64,000 bases of DNA from Dehalococcoidia bacterium UBA2158 (GCA_002328185.1 DCWQ01000041.1:182722-246721), one strand, 5' to 3'; positions 34,555 through 44,333 are shown, counted from the stretch's first letter. The notes: generated by a model not told the origin, from the letters alone. Program-made: numbers and translations.

Positions 34555-34728
34555 CGTGTGTTTCTGGCCTCTGGGCCGGAAGGGTAAGGAACCGGGTATA
34601 GAGGACTGGTATGGAGGGTGTAGTGGTCATGATGGATAAAGTGGATGGAGGACTATCCTCAGTTCAATCATATACCTGCCGGAGGGATGGGTATAGTTGG
34701 GTGGGCCTACCGGATACTGGTGTAGGGA

Positions 34729-35531
34729 TTAGCTAGTCCCGTTTTCTCCAACGTAGAGCCAGTAGCCCAATTCTCCGGCTGCCACCATCTCCCTGACCTT
34801 GGCCACCAACTCAAGCGACCGCTCCAGTTGGCTGTCCCCGGTGGCGACGCCGATCATGCGCTGAAAGGCCAAGAACGCCGCCAGTTTGCCTTCCACCTCG
34901 TCAAGTATCTTGATGATCTCCGTGGAGGCGTCCAGGCGTTCCGTGACGGTGAAACCACCCTCTTTCAACAGGTCGACATAGCCATCCGCAGTCAGGGCGC
35001 TGGTCATGCAGAGCACCTGGTCCAGGTCGCCCTCCGACTCAGCGGGCAACCCACCGGGGCTTGATGGTGACGTCGCTGAGCCCGAATCTGCCGCCCAGTT
35101 TGAGCAACCGGGCGGTCTCGGCCACTGCCAGGGCTTTGTTCATGAACAGGCTTATGGAGCATTCGTACACCGGGGCGTTGAAAGCCCCGGTCTGCAGGGG
35201 CGGGTTCTCGGCATCGCCCTGGACGAAGTGGGCGCGGCCCGATTCCGGCGCCGCATCGTGGGCATGACGCACGGATTCGGCGCCGAACTCCTCCCTCAGC
35301 ACGGTGCAGCGGAACAACACGGCCCAATGCCTGAGCGCTCTCTCCTCGGGCGCTGACCAAGTCGTCCTCCACGTCTCTGGACTCCATTTCCGTGAGGCGG
35401 CCAAGCTTGTTGGTCAGGCCCAGCCCATCGGGGTGGGGGTTTCGCCAATGATCAGCTTGGCCATGTCCAACTGATAACGGTCGGCGCATATCACCGTTTT
35501 GCACTCGGGGCAGATGCTGCGTGTTAGCTCG
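34729..35531 (-). pseudogene. Decayed SAM-dependent methyltransferase
   Basis: Coding sense is split over three frames on the minus strand. Near 35450-35530 are ICADRYQLDMAKLIIGE and HPDGLGLTNKLGRL, matching the start of methyltransferases that begin with GxxxHPGGLxLTxxL. Between 35160 and 35400 are RGESAQAL, EFGAESVRHA and VQGDAENPP, typical of motifs I to IV, then FMNKALAVAETARLLKLGGR. The C-terminal TADGYVDLLKEGGFTVTERL lies in a third frame. At least three frameshifts are needed, so it is not functional. It resembles class I methyltransferases of the Methyltransf_11 group; the substrate is unknown. Confidence 0.75.
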
Positions 35532-35776
35532 TGAAAGATATAGTCCGCCTATTGCTTTACCCGGACCTTTTTTCCTTTGGGAATTCGATCAAGTGGCCCC
35601 GTTTTGATGCCCGGATGTTAATACCGCATGCGAAAGCGGCATCCTGCAATTGTTTGAGATGCTTTTCACAATCAATGGATTCGCTGGTCAACCAAACTCG
35701 GGTTTACCGCGAACCAACCACTGAGATTAGGACTGAATAGGAACGGACCAGGCGAAATTGGAAGGAGTGAAAACTG

Positions 35777-36530
35777 ATGCTAAGCAAGAAACAGTTATTG
35801 ATGCTGATCGTTGGAATATTCGTGATTCTCGCCATGGCCTGCGGCTCGGACGAAGATGCCGCAGCAGTCTCGGCGTCCGATGGCGACGGAGTCGCCCCGG
35901 CCTATGAGTCTCGATCATTCGATGAGGTAAAACCCCAGAACGTTGACCTAAATCTAGTGCCCACCCCGCTCTGCCGGAGATTCCGGACTGCAACGGTGAC
36001 CCCAAGAACGTCCGGGTAACCCTAGAAACCCTTGAAGTTGAAAAGGAAATTGCGCCGCGGGACACTTTCCGGTTCATGACGTTTAATGGGTCGGTTCCTG
36101 GGCCGGCCATCGTCGTCCGGCTTGGAGACTGGGTTGAATTGACCATCAAGAACCTGGCAGGCAACAGATTTGCCCACAGCATCGACCTGCATGCTGCGAC
36201 GGGAACGATGAGCGGAGGGGCGGCCTCGGTCGTGGGACCCGGACAACAGACCACATTCCAGTTCCAGGCATTGAAAGAGGTGCGTTCGTTTATCAGTGCG
36301 CAGTCGGGCCCGTCGTGATGCACGTGTCTTCGGGGATGTACGGCTCAATCATCGCGCTGCCCAACGGCGGGCTGCCGCCGGTAGACAAAGAGTTTTATCG
36401 GATGGAAGGGGATTTCTATACCGAGCCTTCCCCAGATGACCCGAAACAGCACGTACATTCCCAGGAGAGGGTCACCAACGAGAACCCGGACATCATGACG
36501 GTCATTGAGCCGCCAACCGCCATACGCTAG
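35777..36530 (+). pseudogene. nirK: Decayed and truncated copper nitrite reductase-like lipoprotein
   Basis: Starts with a lipoprotein signal (LLMLIVGIFVILAMACGSDE). After a frameshift near 35950 the text continues as a NirK-like cupredoxin: TFNGSVPGPAIVVRLGDWVE, then HSIDLHAATGTMSGGAASVV with the two copper histidines. A one-base loss near 36278 interrupts before AFVYQCAVGPVVMHVSSGM, which keeps type 1 copper Cys, His and Met ligands; YQC replaces the usual YHC, so one type 2 ligand is missing. The protein ends shortly after PNGGLPPVDKEFY, lacking the second cupredoxin domain. Two frameshifts plus truncation indicate a remnant of a denitrification or electron-transfer gene. Confidence 0.82.
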
Positions 36531-36565
36531 AATTCGTCAGCTAGTCTTAGCGTAAAGGTGGATAC

Positions 36566-37786
36566 ATGACGATCGATTCAGCCCTGTCGGGGATGGTGGT
36601 GCTGGACCTGACCCAGATCATGGCCGGGCCTTTCTGCACCATGGTGTTGGCCGACATGGGAGCCGACGTGATCAAAGTGGAGAAGCCCAACGGCGGCGAC
36701 GACAACCGCCGCATGGGCCCGCCCTTCATCAAGGACTGGTCGGCCGGGTTCCTGGCCCTAAATAGGAATAAACGTAGCCTGGCGGTGGACCTTCGCAATG
36801 AGGTTGGTCAGGCCATGTTCAAGCGTTTGGTGGAGGGTGCCGACGCTGTGGTGGAGAATTTCCGACCTGGGGTCATGGACCGGCTGGGCTTGGGTTACGA
36901 GACGCTGGCCGCCATCAAGCCCAGCTTGATCTATTGTTCCGTGTCCGGCTTCGGCAACACGGGGCCGGACGCTCTCAAGGGCGGGTTCGACCTGGTGGCC
37001 CAGGGTGTGAGCGGGCTGATGAGCATCACCGGCCACCCAGGTATGCCGCCGGCCAAGGTGGGCGTGCCTATCACCGACATATCGGCGGGGCTGCTGTCGG
37101 CAAACGGTATTCTCTGTGCCTACATCCACGCGCTGAAGACCGGGCAGGGCCAGCAAGTGGACACTTCGCTGATGGAGGCCGGAATCGCCTATACGGTATG
37201 GGAGTCGTCGGTCTACTTTGCCGACGAGGAGATTCCCGGCCCCCTGGGTTCGGCCCACCGGGTCTCTGCCCCCTACCAGGCCTTGCGCACGTCGGACGGC
37301 TACCTGAACATCGGTGCCGCCACCCAGCCAACCTGGGAGCAACTATGCCGGGCCATCGGCCTGGAGGCGCTGATCGACGATCCGCGTTTCATCCTGCCCG
37401 GCGACCGCAAGGCTCGCGAGGATGAACTGGCCGCCTTGCTGGAAGAAACGTTCACCACAGACACCAGCAGCAACTGGCTCAAGATGCTTGAAGAAGCGAG
37501 GGTGGTGGCCGGGCCGATCTACAACATGGACCAGGTCTACAAAGACCCACAAGTATTGGCTCGCAAGATGCTGGTCGACCTGGAAGACCCCGACCTGGGC
37601 ACCATACATAACATTGGAATCCCAGTGAAACTATCAGTCACCCCGGGCCAGATTCGCACCCGAGCCCCCATGCTGGGCGAACACACCTACGAAGTGCTGC
37701 TGGAGCGCGGCTTCAGCCAGGCAGAGGTGGACGACCTGGTGTCGGCGGAAGTGATGTTTGGGAACCAGGGACCGGGGACTAAGTAG
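36566..37786 (+). CDS. CaiB/BaiF family III CoA-transferase
   Basis: The 406-residue protein follows the family closely: MVVLDLTQIMAGPFCTMVLA, DMGADVIKVEKPNGGDD, FLALNRNKRSLAVDLRNE and VENFRPGVMDRLGLGYE. The catalytic aspartate is in KVGVPITDISAGLLSANGI near residue 172. Family III enzymes exchange CoA between organic acids through an aspartyl-CoA intermediate and activate substrates such as formate, oxalate, carnitine or aromatic acids. It stands alone after the decayed nirK remnant and no hydratase or dehydrogenase partner is adjacent, so the acid it activates is unknown. It would fit the organic-acid carriers seen elsewhere in the window. Confidence 0.93.
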   Translation: MTIDSALSGMVVLDLTQIMAGPFCTMVLADMGADVIKVEKPNGGDDNRRMGPPFIKDWSAGFLALNRNKRSLAVDLRNEVGQAMFKRLVEGADAVVENFRPGVMDRLGLGYETLAAIKPSLIYCSVSGFGNTGPDALKGGFDLVAQGVSGLMSITGHPGMPPAKVGVPITDISAGLLSANGILCAYIHALKTGQGQQVDTSLMEAGIAYTVWESSVYFADEEIPGPLGSAHRVSAPYQALRTSDGYLNIGAATQPTWEQLCRAIGLEALIDDPRFILPGDRKAREDELAALLEETFTTDTSSNWLKMLEEARVVAGPIYNMDQVYKDPQVLARKMLVDLEDPDLGTIHNIGIPVKLSVTPGQIRTRAPMLGEHTYEVLLERGFSQAEVDDLVSAEVMFGNQGPGTK

Positions 37787-37789
37787 TAG

Positions 37790-38540
37790 CTAGGAGCGCG
37801 GAATAAAGCGGTGGGAGCAGACCTTGTCACCGGTGCCCAGCTTCGAGTTTAGACCGCCGGTATAGATCCCTTCCAGAATCAAGTTTCCTTCCTCGAAGCG
37901 GAACGACCCAGCGCCGCTGAACCCTGCTGTTTTGATTCGGTTCCATTCAAAATTGAGGTCGATCGCGCCCGTCGCGGTGACGAACTCGTATGTCCCAAAC
38001 AGGTCAATATAATCTTCCAGCATCGTCCAATTCACCGTGTATTGGCCATTGGTGGTGAACAGTAATTCGCCGATGCTCTCAGCATCGTCTTCGCGCCAAC
38101 TCCCGATAAACGGATTCATATCTTGTGTGAAGACCGTGATCTCCGTTGACTGGTTGTGCGCGCCATTTTCGTTGTTGGCGTCGATGGTGAACACCGAACC
38201 GTGCACTGTTTCGAGGTCCACCGTGAATGCGCCGATTGCAGGGTCGATGGTCCAGGAGACATCTGTTAGGACAGGTAACGTGACTACTCAGCTGTCTAAA
38301 CCCCGACGGCAAACCGGAATGTTTGTACCGGTTCCATAGCCAGAGGTGTGATCACATACGACTTCATCTTCCGGGAGTCCGATTCAGAAATGGAGATAGG
38401 GTGATCGGCGAGGAACGCGGTCCTGGGCAGAAGATGTCCAGGCATTGGTTTTCTTCACCCGTGTAGGTATCGGAATCGCCACCACAGGCAGCGACAATAG
38501 CTACTATCAGTATAGAAAACACTAGGCTGGCGTTTTGAGT
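37790..38540 (-). pseudogene. Decayed lipoprotein gene, unknown family
   Basis: On the minus strand SLVFSILIVAIVAACGGDSD (signal plus lipobox) is followed by TYTGEENQCLDIFCPG. The sense then shifts frame to FLADHPISISESDSRKMKSY and ITPLAMEPVQTFRFAVGV, and shifts again to TLPVLTDVSWTIDPAIGAFT. The final 143 codons are open and end in GLNSKLGTGDKVCSHRF. That C-terminal part looks like a beta-rich extracellular domain. At least two frameshifts separate it from its signal peptide, so secretion is lost unless recoding occurs. Not recognised as a named family. Confidence 0.65.
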
Positions 38541-38649
38541 ATGGAGGTTGGCAACATGATTCTTTATAGAAATGCCAAAGGCGTTTCTACCATCTTCCCG
38601 TGACGACAGATGCTAAGGCAAGCCGAAATTGGCAGCCAAAGAAGTCCGG

Positions 38650-39468
38650 CTAACTCTGCGTCCGCCAGGGCTGCCCGTCAGTCTCTTTGAGGAATTGGTC
38701 TACTAGGGTTGGGCTGGAGACTATTACGCTGGGGGTGAAGAGTGCGCCGGCGTTGCCTTGGCGGTCTACGACTTTGGCGCCGGCTTCTTGGGCCAGAACC
38801 AGGCCGGTTGCCACGTCCCAGGGCATCAGGGAGTGGTGGAAGTAGAGGTCGACCCGTCCGGCGGCGACGTAGGCCAGCCCCAAGCCTGACGAGCCCATGA
38901 ACCGGACGCTGTACATGCCCGGCCACAGCGAACGGACCAAGTCCAGGGCTTGTCCGGCTTTCTCGTCGACGTAGCCAAGGTCGCAACAGAGCAGGCTTTG
39001 GCTGAGTTCGGTGGTGTCGGACGCCGTGATCTTTGCGCCGTTGAGAAAGGCACCTTGGCCCTCGATGGCGGTAAACATCTCCTCGCGCACAGGGTCGTAG
39101 GTCACGCCGGCGATGATTTGGTCGTCCTTGGCTAGGGCGATAATGGTGCAGAAGTGGGGGATGCCGTGGGCATAGTTCCGGGTGCCGTCCAAGGGGTCGA
39201 CCACCCACTTGTAGGGAGAATCTCCGTCCACGGGCTTGGACTCCTCGGCCAAGATGCTGAACTCGGGGAATTCTCCCATGAGCAAGTCCAAGATCGTTTT
39301 CTCGGCCGCCAGGTCGACATCGGTCACGATGTCGGACCGGCCCTTGAAGTGGACTTCATGCTCCGAGCTAAACCGATCACGAATGATGGCCCCAGCAGCG
39401 CGGGCAGCCTCCAAAGCAACGTCCATGGCCCCACGACCATCCTTAGAAACCGGCAGTTCATCAGGCAT
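38650..39468 (-). CDS. Inositol monophosphatase family protein
   Basis: The 272-residue protein has the metal-dependent phosphatase signature: ILAEESKPVDG near residue 70 with the acidic pair, WVVDPLDGTRNYAHGIPHF near 91 (DPxDGTxN), and MPWDVATGLVLAQEAGAKV near 215 with the third metal aspartate. The family includes IMPase (SuhB), histidinol-phosphatase and related sugar phosphatases. The inositol-phosphate synthase at 20045 makes an inositol-phosphate substrate plausible, though the genes are 18 kb apart. The next gene on the same strand upstream is trpS, 59 bases away. Confidence 0.9.
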   Translation of the reverse strand: MPDELPVSKDGRGAMDVALEAARAAGAIIRDRFSSEHEVHFKGRSDIVTDVDLAAEKTILDLLMGEFPEFSILAEESKPVDGDSPYKWVVDPLDGTRNYAHGIPHFCTIIALAKDDQIIAGVTYDPVREEMFTAIEGQGAFLNGAKITASDTTELSQSLLCCDLGYVDEKAGQALDLVRSLWPGMYSVRFMGSSGLGLAYVAAGRVDLYFHHSLMPWDVATGLVLAQEAGAKVVDRQGNAGALFTPSVIVSSPTLVDQFLKETDGQPWRTQS

Positions 39469-39527
39469 AAAAACCCACTATCTAGAGTAAAAGATTCCGA
39501 AAAAAGCTGATATCTGACAACTCGAGG

Positions 39528-40547
39528 CTAGCCGAGCCCCATCCTCTCGTAGACCTCGGCGATGGTCTCTTGGGCGACGGCCCTGGCCTTCTTGCCGCCC
39601 TCGTGGAGAATCTCTTGGACGTAGCCGGGCCGGGCCTTGATTTCCTCGCGCCGTTCCCGCAGGTCTTTGAGATAGTCGTTAACGCTGTCGGCCAGATGGC
39701 GTTTGCAGTCGACACAGCCCCGTGTGGCGGTGGTGCACTCATCGTAGACGGTCTGGGTGCCCGCGGCGCCGCCGAAGATCTTGTGCAGCGAATAGATGTT
39801 GCAGATATCAGGGCGGCCAGGGTCGTCACGGCGTATCCGTTGCGGATCGGTGAAGGCCGTCAGCATGCGCTTGGTGGTCTCCTCGGGCGTGGCGGCCAGG
39901 TCCACATGGTTGTCCAGGGTCTTGGACATCTTGTTCTGGCCGTCTAGGCCCAGGATTAGCGGAGCTTCGGTCAGCTTGGCCTGCGGCTCAGGGAAGGTCT
40001 CGCCGAACATGTTGTTGAACCGGCGCACGATCTCCCGCGACAATTCTATGTGGGGCACCTGGTCTCGCCCCACCGGCACCGTGTCGGCCTTGTAGAGGAT
40101 GATGTCGGCGGTCTGGAGCACCGGATAGCCCACTAGCCCGTAATTCACCGTCTCTTCAGTCTCGTGCATCTGGCGCACCTTGTCTTTGAAGGTAGGCACG
40201 CGCGTCAGCCAGCCCAGGGGGGTGACCATGCTGAGGAGCGTGTGTAGGGTCATGACCTCCGGGACGTGGGACTGGATGAAGACGATGCTCTTCTCCGGGT
40301 CGATGCCGGCCGCCAGCCAGTCCAGGATCATGTCTTCGATGTTGGGCTTGATGTCTTTGACTTCTTCCCCGGACTCCAAGGTGGTCAGCGCATGGATGTC
40401 CACGGCGCAGTAGATGCAGTTGTAGTCTTCCTGGAGCGTGACCCAATTCTCCAAGGCGCCCATGTAGTTGCCCAGATGGAGCAGCCCCGTGGGCCGCATG
40501 CCGGAGAAGATCACGCCTTTGTGGCCGCTATTTGCTGGTTGGGTCAT
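39528..40547 (-). CDS. trpS: Tryptophanyl-tRNA synthetase
   Basis: The 339-residue class I synthetase charges tRNA(Trp). GMRPTGLLHLGNYMGALENW at the N-terminus includes the HIGH-type motif (HLGN), and LGLDGQNKMSKTLDN near residue 210 includes the KMSKS motif. GYPVLQTADIILYKADTVPV and VGRDQVPHIELSREI are also characteristic. Length and motifs are normal for the bacterial enzyme. It is followed on the same strand by the IMPase-family gene. No T-box or trp leader is seen in the upstream 560-base region. Confidence 0.96.
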   Translation of the reverse strand: MTQPANSGHKGVIFSGMRPTGLLHLGNYMGALENWVTLQEDYNCIYCAVDIHALTTLESGEEVKDIKPNIEDMILDWLAAGIDPEKSIVFIQSHVPEVMTLHTLLSMVTPLGWLTRVPTFKDKVRQMHETEETVNYGLVGYPVLQTADIILYKADTVPVGRDQVPHIELSREIVRRFNNMFGETFPEPQAKLTEAPLILGLDGQNKMSKTLDNHVDLAATPEETTKRMLTAFTDPQRIRRDDPGRPDICNIYSLHKIFGGAAGTQTVYDECTTATRGCVDCKRHLADSVNDYLKDLRERREEIKARPGYVQEILHEGGKKARAVAQETIAEVYERMGLG

Positions 40548-40623
40548 GTCACCGAATCACGAATAAAATTGGCGAATTTCACGCCTGAGGGAACTTGAAA
40601 AGGATAGCATAGAGGCATATTAG

Positions 40624-40907
40624 CGACAAGACGCTTGGTCTGAAGAGATTAGCGAAATCGAGGAATACCTCTCTGAGGACACAATGTCGAGAAAATTGAA
40701 GTACCTGCCGTTGTACAGCAAGAAGTCAAAAAAATCATCGAATTGTCAGACGAATTACGGAGGATAACTTATATTTATTACTGTTTAAGGATGAAACTCG
40801 TACACGAAAAAGCGAACACTGGGATAACTGATGATGAAATAGGCGATTATTGGATTCTGGTTGAGGAAATTCTTGAGGAGCTGTTTGGGTTAAGATTTGA
40901 CGCTTAG
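40624..40907 (+). pseudogene. AT-rich remnant of a small helical protein
   Basis: The 560-base gap between trpS and the next gene is AT-rich in its first part. One frame reads DAWSEEISEIEEYLSEDTMS, then the sense continues one base later as VEKIEVPAVVQQEVKKIIEL and on through LRRITYIYYCLRMKLVHE to DDEIGDYWILVEEILEELFG and a TAG. The composition and helical character suggest a foreign or decayed gene of about 90 codons. No family recognised. I see nothing supportable between 40908 and 41107. Confidence 0.35.
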
Positions 40908-41107
40908 ATAAGTGCATCACCGGACGGTTGATACCATCGAATCAATCCCCATTTAACTTGAGAGATTGACACAAATCGATCCAAACATGATCAATTCGCC
41001 TGGATTGGCAACGGCCGTGCCGAATACCATCCCCGCGGCTCGCCATTGAAACAATCAATCCTGTTGCCCTTGCAGCCATGACCCTGGCTACTTGAAGTGC
41101 TTTGAGA

Positions 41108-41778
41108 TCAGGCGTTAACAGCCCCAACCGAAATCAGGACGTGAAGCGCGCCGTATGAAATCCAGCGGTCCAGCTCGGCTCGTGCTTCCGGGTGCATGGC
41201 TTCGCCGGGCTGGAGCGTGGGCTGCACGTCTTCGTTCTCACACTTGTGGATAGCCAGGTATTTGGGGCCTGAATTGAACCCGCCCAACGCGGGATGCTCT
41301 AAGACTCGGAAGCGCCCGGCCATCACGTAGCCAGAAATCTTCAGCAGGCTTGGAACATGGGACTCGGTGTACCAGCGATTCCACTCGGTTTCGTGCTCCG
41401 GGTCTACGCCGGCCGAGACGATGCTTATGGGCCGGTCTGATTCCAGCAGTGGCGCCCTGAGCGGGCTGCCACTTATCTGCTCGTAGGCATTGGCCACGTG
41501 GCCGGACATGTCTTCCAGTTGGCTGAAGGCGGCAAACTCGCTGGCCGCGATCGAGTGAGAGTCAGGGGTGCCGCTGCGGCCGAGTATTGAGGTCAGGTCC
41601 GAAGCGTCTCTGATCCCATACAACGTCGTGAACCTGGTGGCGCCGCTCTTGTTACCTTCAAGATTGATTACCTCTGGCCTCAGTCGAGGCCAGGGATGCG
41701 CAGCAGATCGGGAAGGTGGCTGTTGTACCATGTGTTGAAGGGGTCCAGGTGCTCGTCGGCGCAGGTGAGCTGGACCAT
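41108..41778 (-). pseudogene. Frameshifted tandem alpha/beta-barrel (EthD/DUF4286-like) protein
   Basis: The open frame from 41731 encodes 207 residues with a ferredoxin-like repeat: VDPEHETEWNRWYTESHVPS, then LLKISGYVMAGRFRVLEHP. In another frame just upstream (from ATG at 41778) lies DPFNTWYNSHLPDLLRIPGL, clearly the first copy of the same repeat. So the ancestral gene encoded two tandem copies, and a frameshift near 41690 now separates the first helix from the rest. These small dimeric barrel domains occur in EthD-like and DUF4286-like proteins of unknown substrate. Whether the 207-residue part is still made is unknown. Confidence 0.6.
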
Positions 41779-41793
41779 CAACAAGAGGGGCTA

Positions 41794-42363
41794 TCAGGCA
41801 TTTTTAGCGAGCGACTCCAATAGCCCACCGGAATATCCCGGGTCTTCCAATCCTCGCTGCTCGCCACGCATGTAGCCTATCTGCCCGCCGTGTTGGTTGA
41901 ACTCCCACAGTAGCTGTTGACACATGACGACTAGGGCCATGGTGCCGCCCCTTGGGTTGATCACAACCATGTCGTCGAAGTCGGAATCGCTCAGGGAATC
42001 GAAAAACTCGATGCTTTCCTGGCGGACCGCTGCGACGTATTCCAACAGCGCCGTTGTGTCTGGGGCCCTGTAGATTTTTATATCGTCTACCGTGAAGCCG
42101 TAGCCGGTGTCGCCCTCAACAGCGGGGGCGCGGCCCAGTCTCTCAGCCCAGTCGCCGCCTTCCCACACCTGGGCGTCTCCCTTTAAGCGAGTGTGCAGCC
42201 ATCGGTCCAGGGTGCGGCCGTAATGCCAGACTAAGAATGCAATGGACGAGCATTGGTCGTTGGGGGTCCAGGCCATCTCGGCGGGGGTAAGCCCGTCAAC
42301 GGCGCGCATCATGGAGTTGTAATGCTGCTCGAAACAACCTTGGACAAAGAGCTTCAGTTCCAT
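41794..42363 (-). CDS. DinB/YfiT-family metal-binding protein
   Basis: The 189-residue four-helix protein has the DinB pattern of three histidines: EQHYNSMMRAVDGLTPAEMA near residue 12, AFLVWHYGRTLDRWLH near 43, and LLWEFNQHGGQIGYMRGEQ near 152 where HGGQI is the usual C-terminal site. DinB superfamily members include thiol S-transferases and damage-induced proteins of unknown role; a zinc or nickel ion is typical. It ends 15 bases before the start of the tandem-barrel gene on the same strand, so the two were probably one transcript. Confidence 0.85.
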   Translation of the reverse strand: MELKLFVQGCFEQHYNSMMRAVDGLTPAEMAWTPNDQCSSIAFLVWHYGRTLDRWLHTRLKGDAQVWEGGDWAERLGRAPAVEGDTGYGFTVDDIKIYRAPDTTALLEYVAAVRQESIEFFDSLSDSDFDDMVVINPRGGTMALVVMCQQLLWEFNQHGGQIGYMRGEQRGLEDPGYSGGLLESLAKNA

Positions 42364-42494
42364 TGGGGAATCACCTGTGTGCTCTGGGATAGACGTGCAA
42401 TTATAGCAAGCAATTATTCTGAAAGGTTAAAAGGTGTTGAATACAAGACACCTGAGGGTAAAACCTGAAGGAAACGCGGCTGAGCCGCCCGCCG

Positions 42495-43415
42495 TTACTC
42501 TTCGGAGTCTGAGTCTAGGCGTCCGCCCAATTCGCTGAGGAACTGTTCGATCTCAGGCGACAATTGGGTGGCGGATTCGGGTTTTCCATCCACCGGAGCC
42601 GAAGAAGCTTCTTCTGAATCCAACTGGGCGTCGTAATAGGCTTCCATCTGTTGAATCAGAGTCTTGAGCTCCGTGTTACGGTCCAGGGTCGAGTTCAATT
42701 CCCGGTACTGACGCTGTCCCCGGCGCACCGGCGCCAAGTCGGCGGGGATGTTGTTGTAAACCGAAGACAGGACCTCGATCATGCGTGAAGTGCCGGCGTA
42801 GTCCTCTTCCAACTGCACGTACTGAGGTAGGTGTACCATGAAGTTGATGGACTCGATGTCGGCCTTCTCGATGCCCTCGGAGAGCAAGTTCATGATGGTG
42901 GTCGGGCCCTGGTAGGTGCTCTGACGGACCTTGAAGTTGGGAACCGGGCGGTTCTGGACAACGTCGCCCAAACTGCCGGTCACCAGCAGCGGCCGAGTGT
43001 GGGGCACTGCGTCGTACATGGCGCCCAGGCGGCAATAGCGCTTCACGTTGAAGTGGTTCACGACTTCCAGGATGGAATCGGTGTAGTCCTCGCCGTTGGA
43101 GTGGGGCTCCATCAGGTGGAGGAACAGGTAGTCGGGGCCATCGTCGGTGATGGCGTAGCGGATGATGCTGTTGGGGATCTTGACCTCGCGCTTGTCGTCC
43201 ACCAGGCGCATATTGGGCCGGTAGCGGGTGAAGTCGAAGAACGTTCCCGGACGCACCAGGCGGCCCAATTCCTTGGAACCCATGAAGCGTTCCAAGCGGT
43301 TTAGCGTAAGAGTTCCCACGCTGCCGACGTCCACCCAAGGACGCACCATGGCGAAGACGTGAGGGTCTCTCAACTCTGGTAGTGGTTCGTTCAGTTCAAA
43401 AGCGCCGATTCGCAT
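42495..43415 (-). CDS. PAC2-family protein (proteasome assembly chaperone-like)
   Basis: The 306-residue protein begins MRIGAFELNEPLPELRDPHV and continues VFAMVRPWVDVGSVGTLTLN, the PAC2 opening, then YLFLHLMEPHSNGEDY and a GAMYDAVPHTRPLLVTGS block near residue 135 where family members have a conserved glycine-rich loop. ESINFMVHLPQYVQLEEDYA follows near 195. The acidic C-terminal 60 residues look disordered. Bacterial PAC2 proteins are related to archaeal and actinobacterial proteasome-associated chaperones but are largely uncharacterised. No proteasome genes are in the window. Confidence 0.8.
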   Translation of the reverse strand: MRIGAFELNEPLPELRDPHVFAMVRPWVDVGSVGTLTLNRLERFMGSKELGRLVRPGTFFDFTRYRPNMRLVDDKREVKIPNSIIRYAITDDGPDYLFLHLMEPHSNGEDYTDSILEVVNHFNVKRYCRLGAMYDAVPHTRPLLVTGSLGDVVQNRPVPNFKVRQSTYQGPTTIMNLLSEGIEKADIESINFMVHLPQYVQLEEDYAGTSRMIEVLSSVYNNIPADLAPVRRGQRQYRELNSTLDRNTELKTLIQQMEAYYDAQLDSEEASSAPVDGKPESATQLSPEIEQFLSELGGRLDSDSEE

Positions 43416-43511
43416 GGGCTCATATTGCCAGAATGGCTGCGAATTTTCAAGCCCCGCCGCGCTATTTGGCCGGATATATGCCAGGCGCGAGCAGGTACGG
43501 TCCCTATCGGT

Positions 43512-44273
43512 TCATCGTTGATTCAACATGGTATCGGCCGAGCCGAGGCCTTCCAGGGCCAGCCCGTAGCCCAGAATGTCGTGGACCAGGCGCTTCACCA
43601 CCAGGGTCATGGCCACCCGGCTGTAGCGCAGCACGATGTCTGACTGCTTAGCCATTTGTTCCGCCAGCTCCCAGGCACGAGGTAGCAGCTCGCTCTGAGG
43701 CATGACTTCGCTCACCAAGCCCAGCTCCTTGGCTTCGTGGGCCTCGATCTTCTGGCCAGTGAACAGGAAATAACGGCCCCGGTTCAGCCCCAACAGCAAG
43801 GGATATATGATATGCATGCCGTCGCCGGGAACCAAACCGCTCATGAAATGGCCCGAGTCTTGGAATGCGGCGGTGTCTGAGGCGAGGACGATGTCGCAGA
43901 GCAGGGGAATCTCCGAGTGCCTAAGCGCCGGCCCGTTGATGGCGCTGATCATAGGCACTTCGATATCCAGCAGGCTGGTCAGGATGCGTTTGCCTTCCCA
44001 ATAGGTCTGGTCCCACTCTTTGGGCGCGCGTTTGGGCGTCCGCTCCGGGGTGCCCTGAGGGCCGGTGAAAGCATCGGCTGTGCCGGTCATGATGACGATA
44101 CGGTTCTCACGGTCGCTGCCAACATCCACGAACACCCTTGAGAACTCCTCATGAGGGCTACCACCCCATTGGAGGGGGCCGCCGTCGGTATGGAAGGTCA
44201 TCTGCAGGATGCCGTTGTGGCGCTCCATGCGGATGCTGGGATATTTGTCGGCGTAGGTGTCCAAAGAAGCCAT
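43512..44273 (-). CDS. Enoyl-CoA hydratase/isomerase family protein
   Basis: The 253-residue crotonase-fold protein has MISAINGPALRHSEIPLLCD near residue 100 (first oxyanion-hole strand) and FQDSGHFMSGLVPGDGMHII near 135. The typical catalytic glutamates are not obvious at either usual position, so it may be an isomerase, hydrolase or divergent hydratase rather than a classical ECH. GTADAFTGPQGTPERTPKRA near 60 replaces the usual FSAGAD loop. It is the more divergent of two crotonase genes in the window (the other is at 57050). Confidence 0.83.
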   Translation of the reverse strand: MASLDTYADKYPSIRMERHNGILQMTFHTDGGPLQWGGSPHEEFSRVFVDVGSDRENRIVIMTGTADAFTGPQGTPERTPKRAPKEWDQTYWEGKRILTSLLDIEVPMISAINGPALRHSEIPLLCDIVLASDTAAFQDSGHFMSGLVPGDGMHIIYPLLLGLNRGRYFLFTGQKIEAHEAKELGLVSEVMPQSELLPRAWELAEQMAKQSDIVLRYSRVAMTLVVKRLVHDILGYGLALEGLGSADTMLNQR

Positions 44274-44333
44274 ATCAGTATCTCCCGTTACGAGTTGGGG
44301 ACGTGAGGTCGTTGAGAAGGACTGGGAGCCGGT

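Noticed and set aside
40942..41127. A 61-residue minus-strand frame between the AT-rich remnant and the tandem-barrel gene
   Set aside because: No homology pattern or ribosome-binding site; its end overlaps the next gene.
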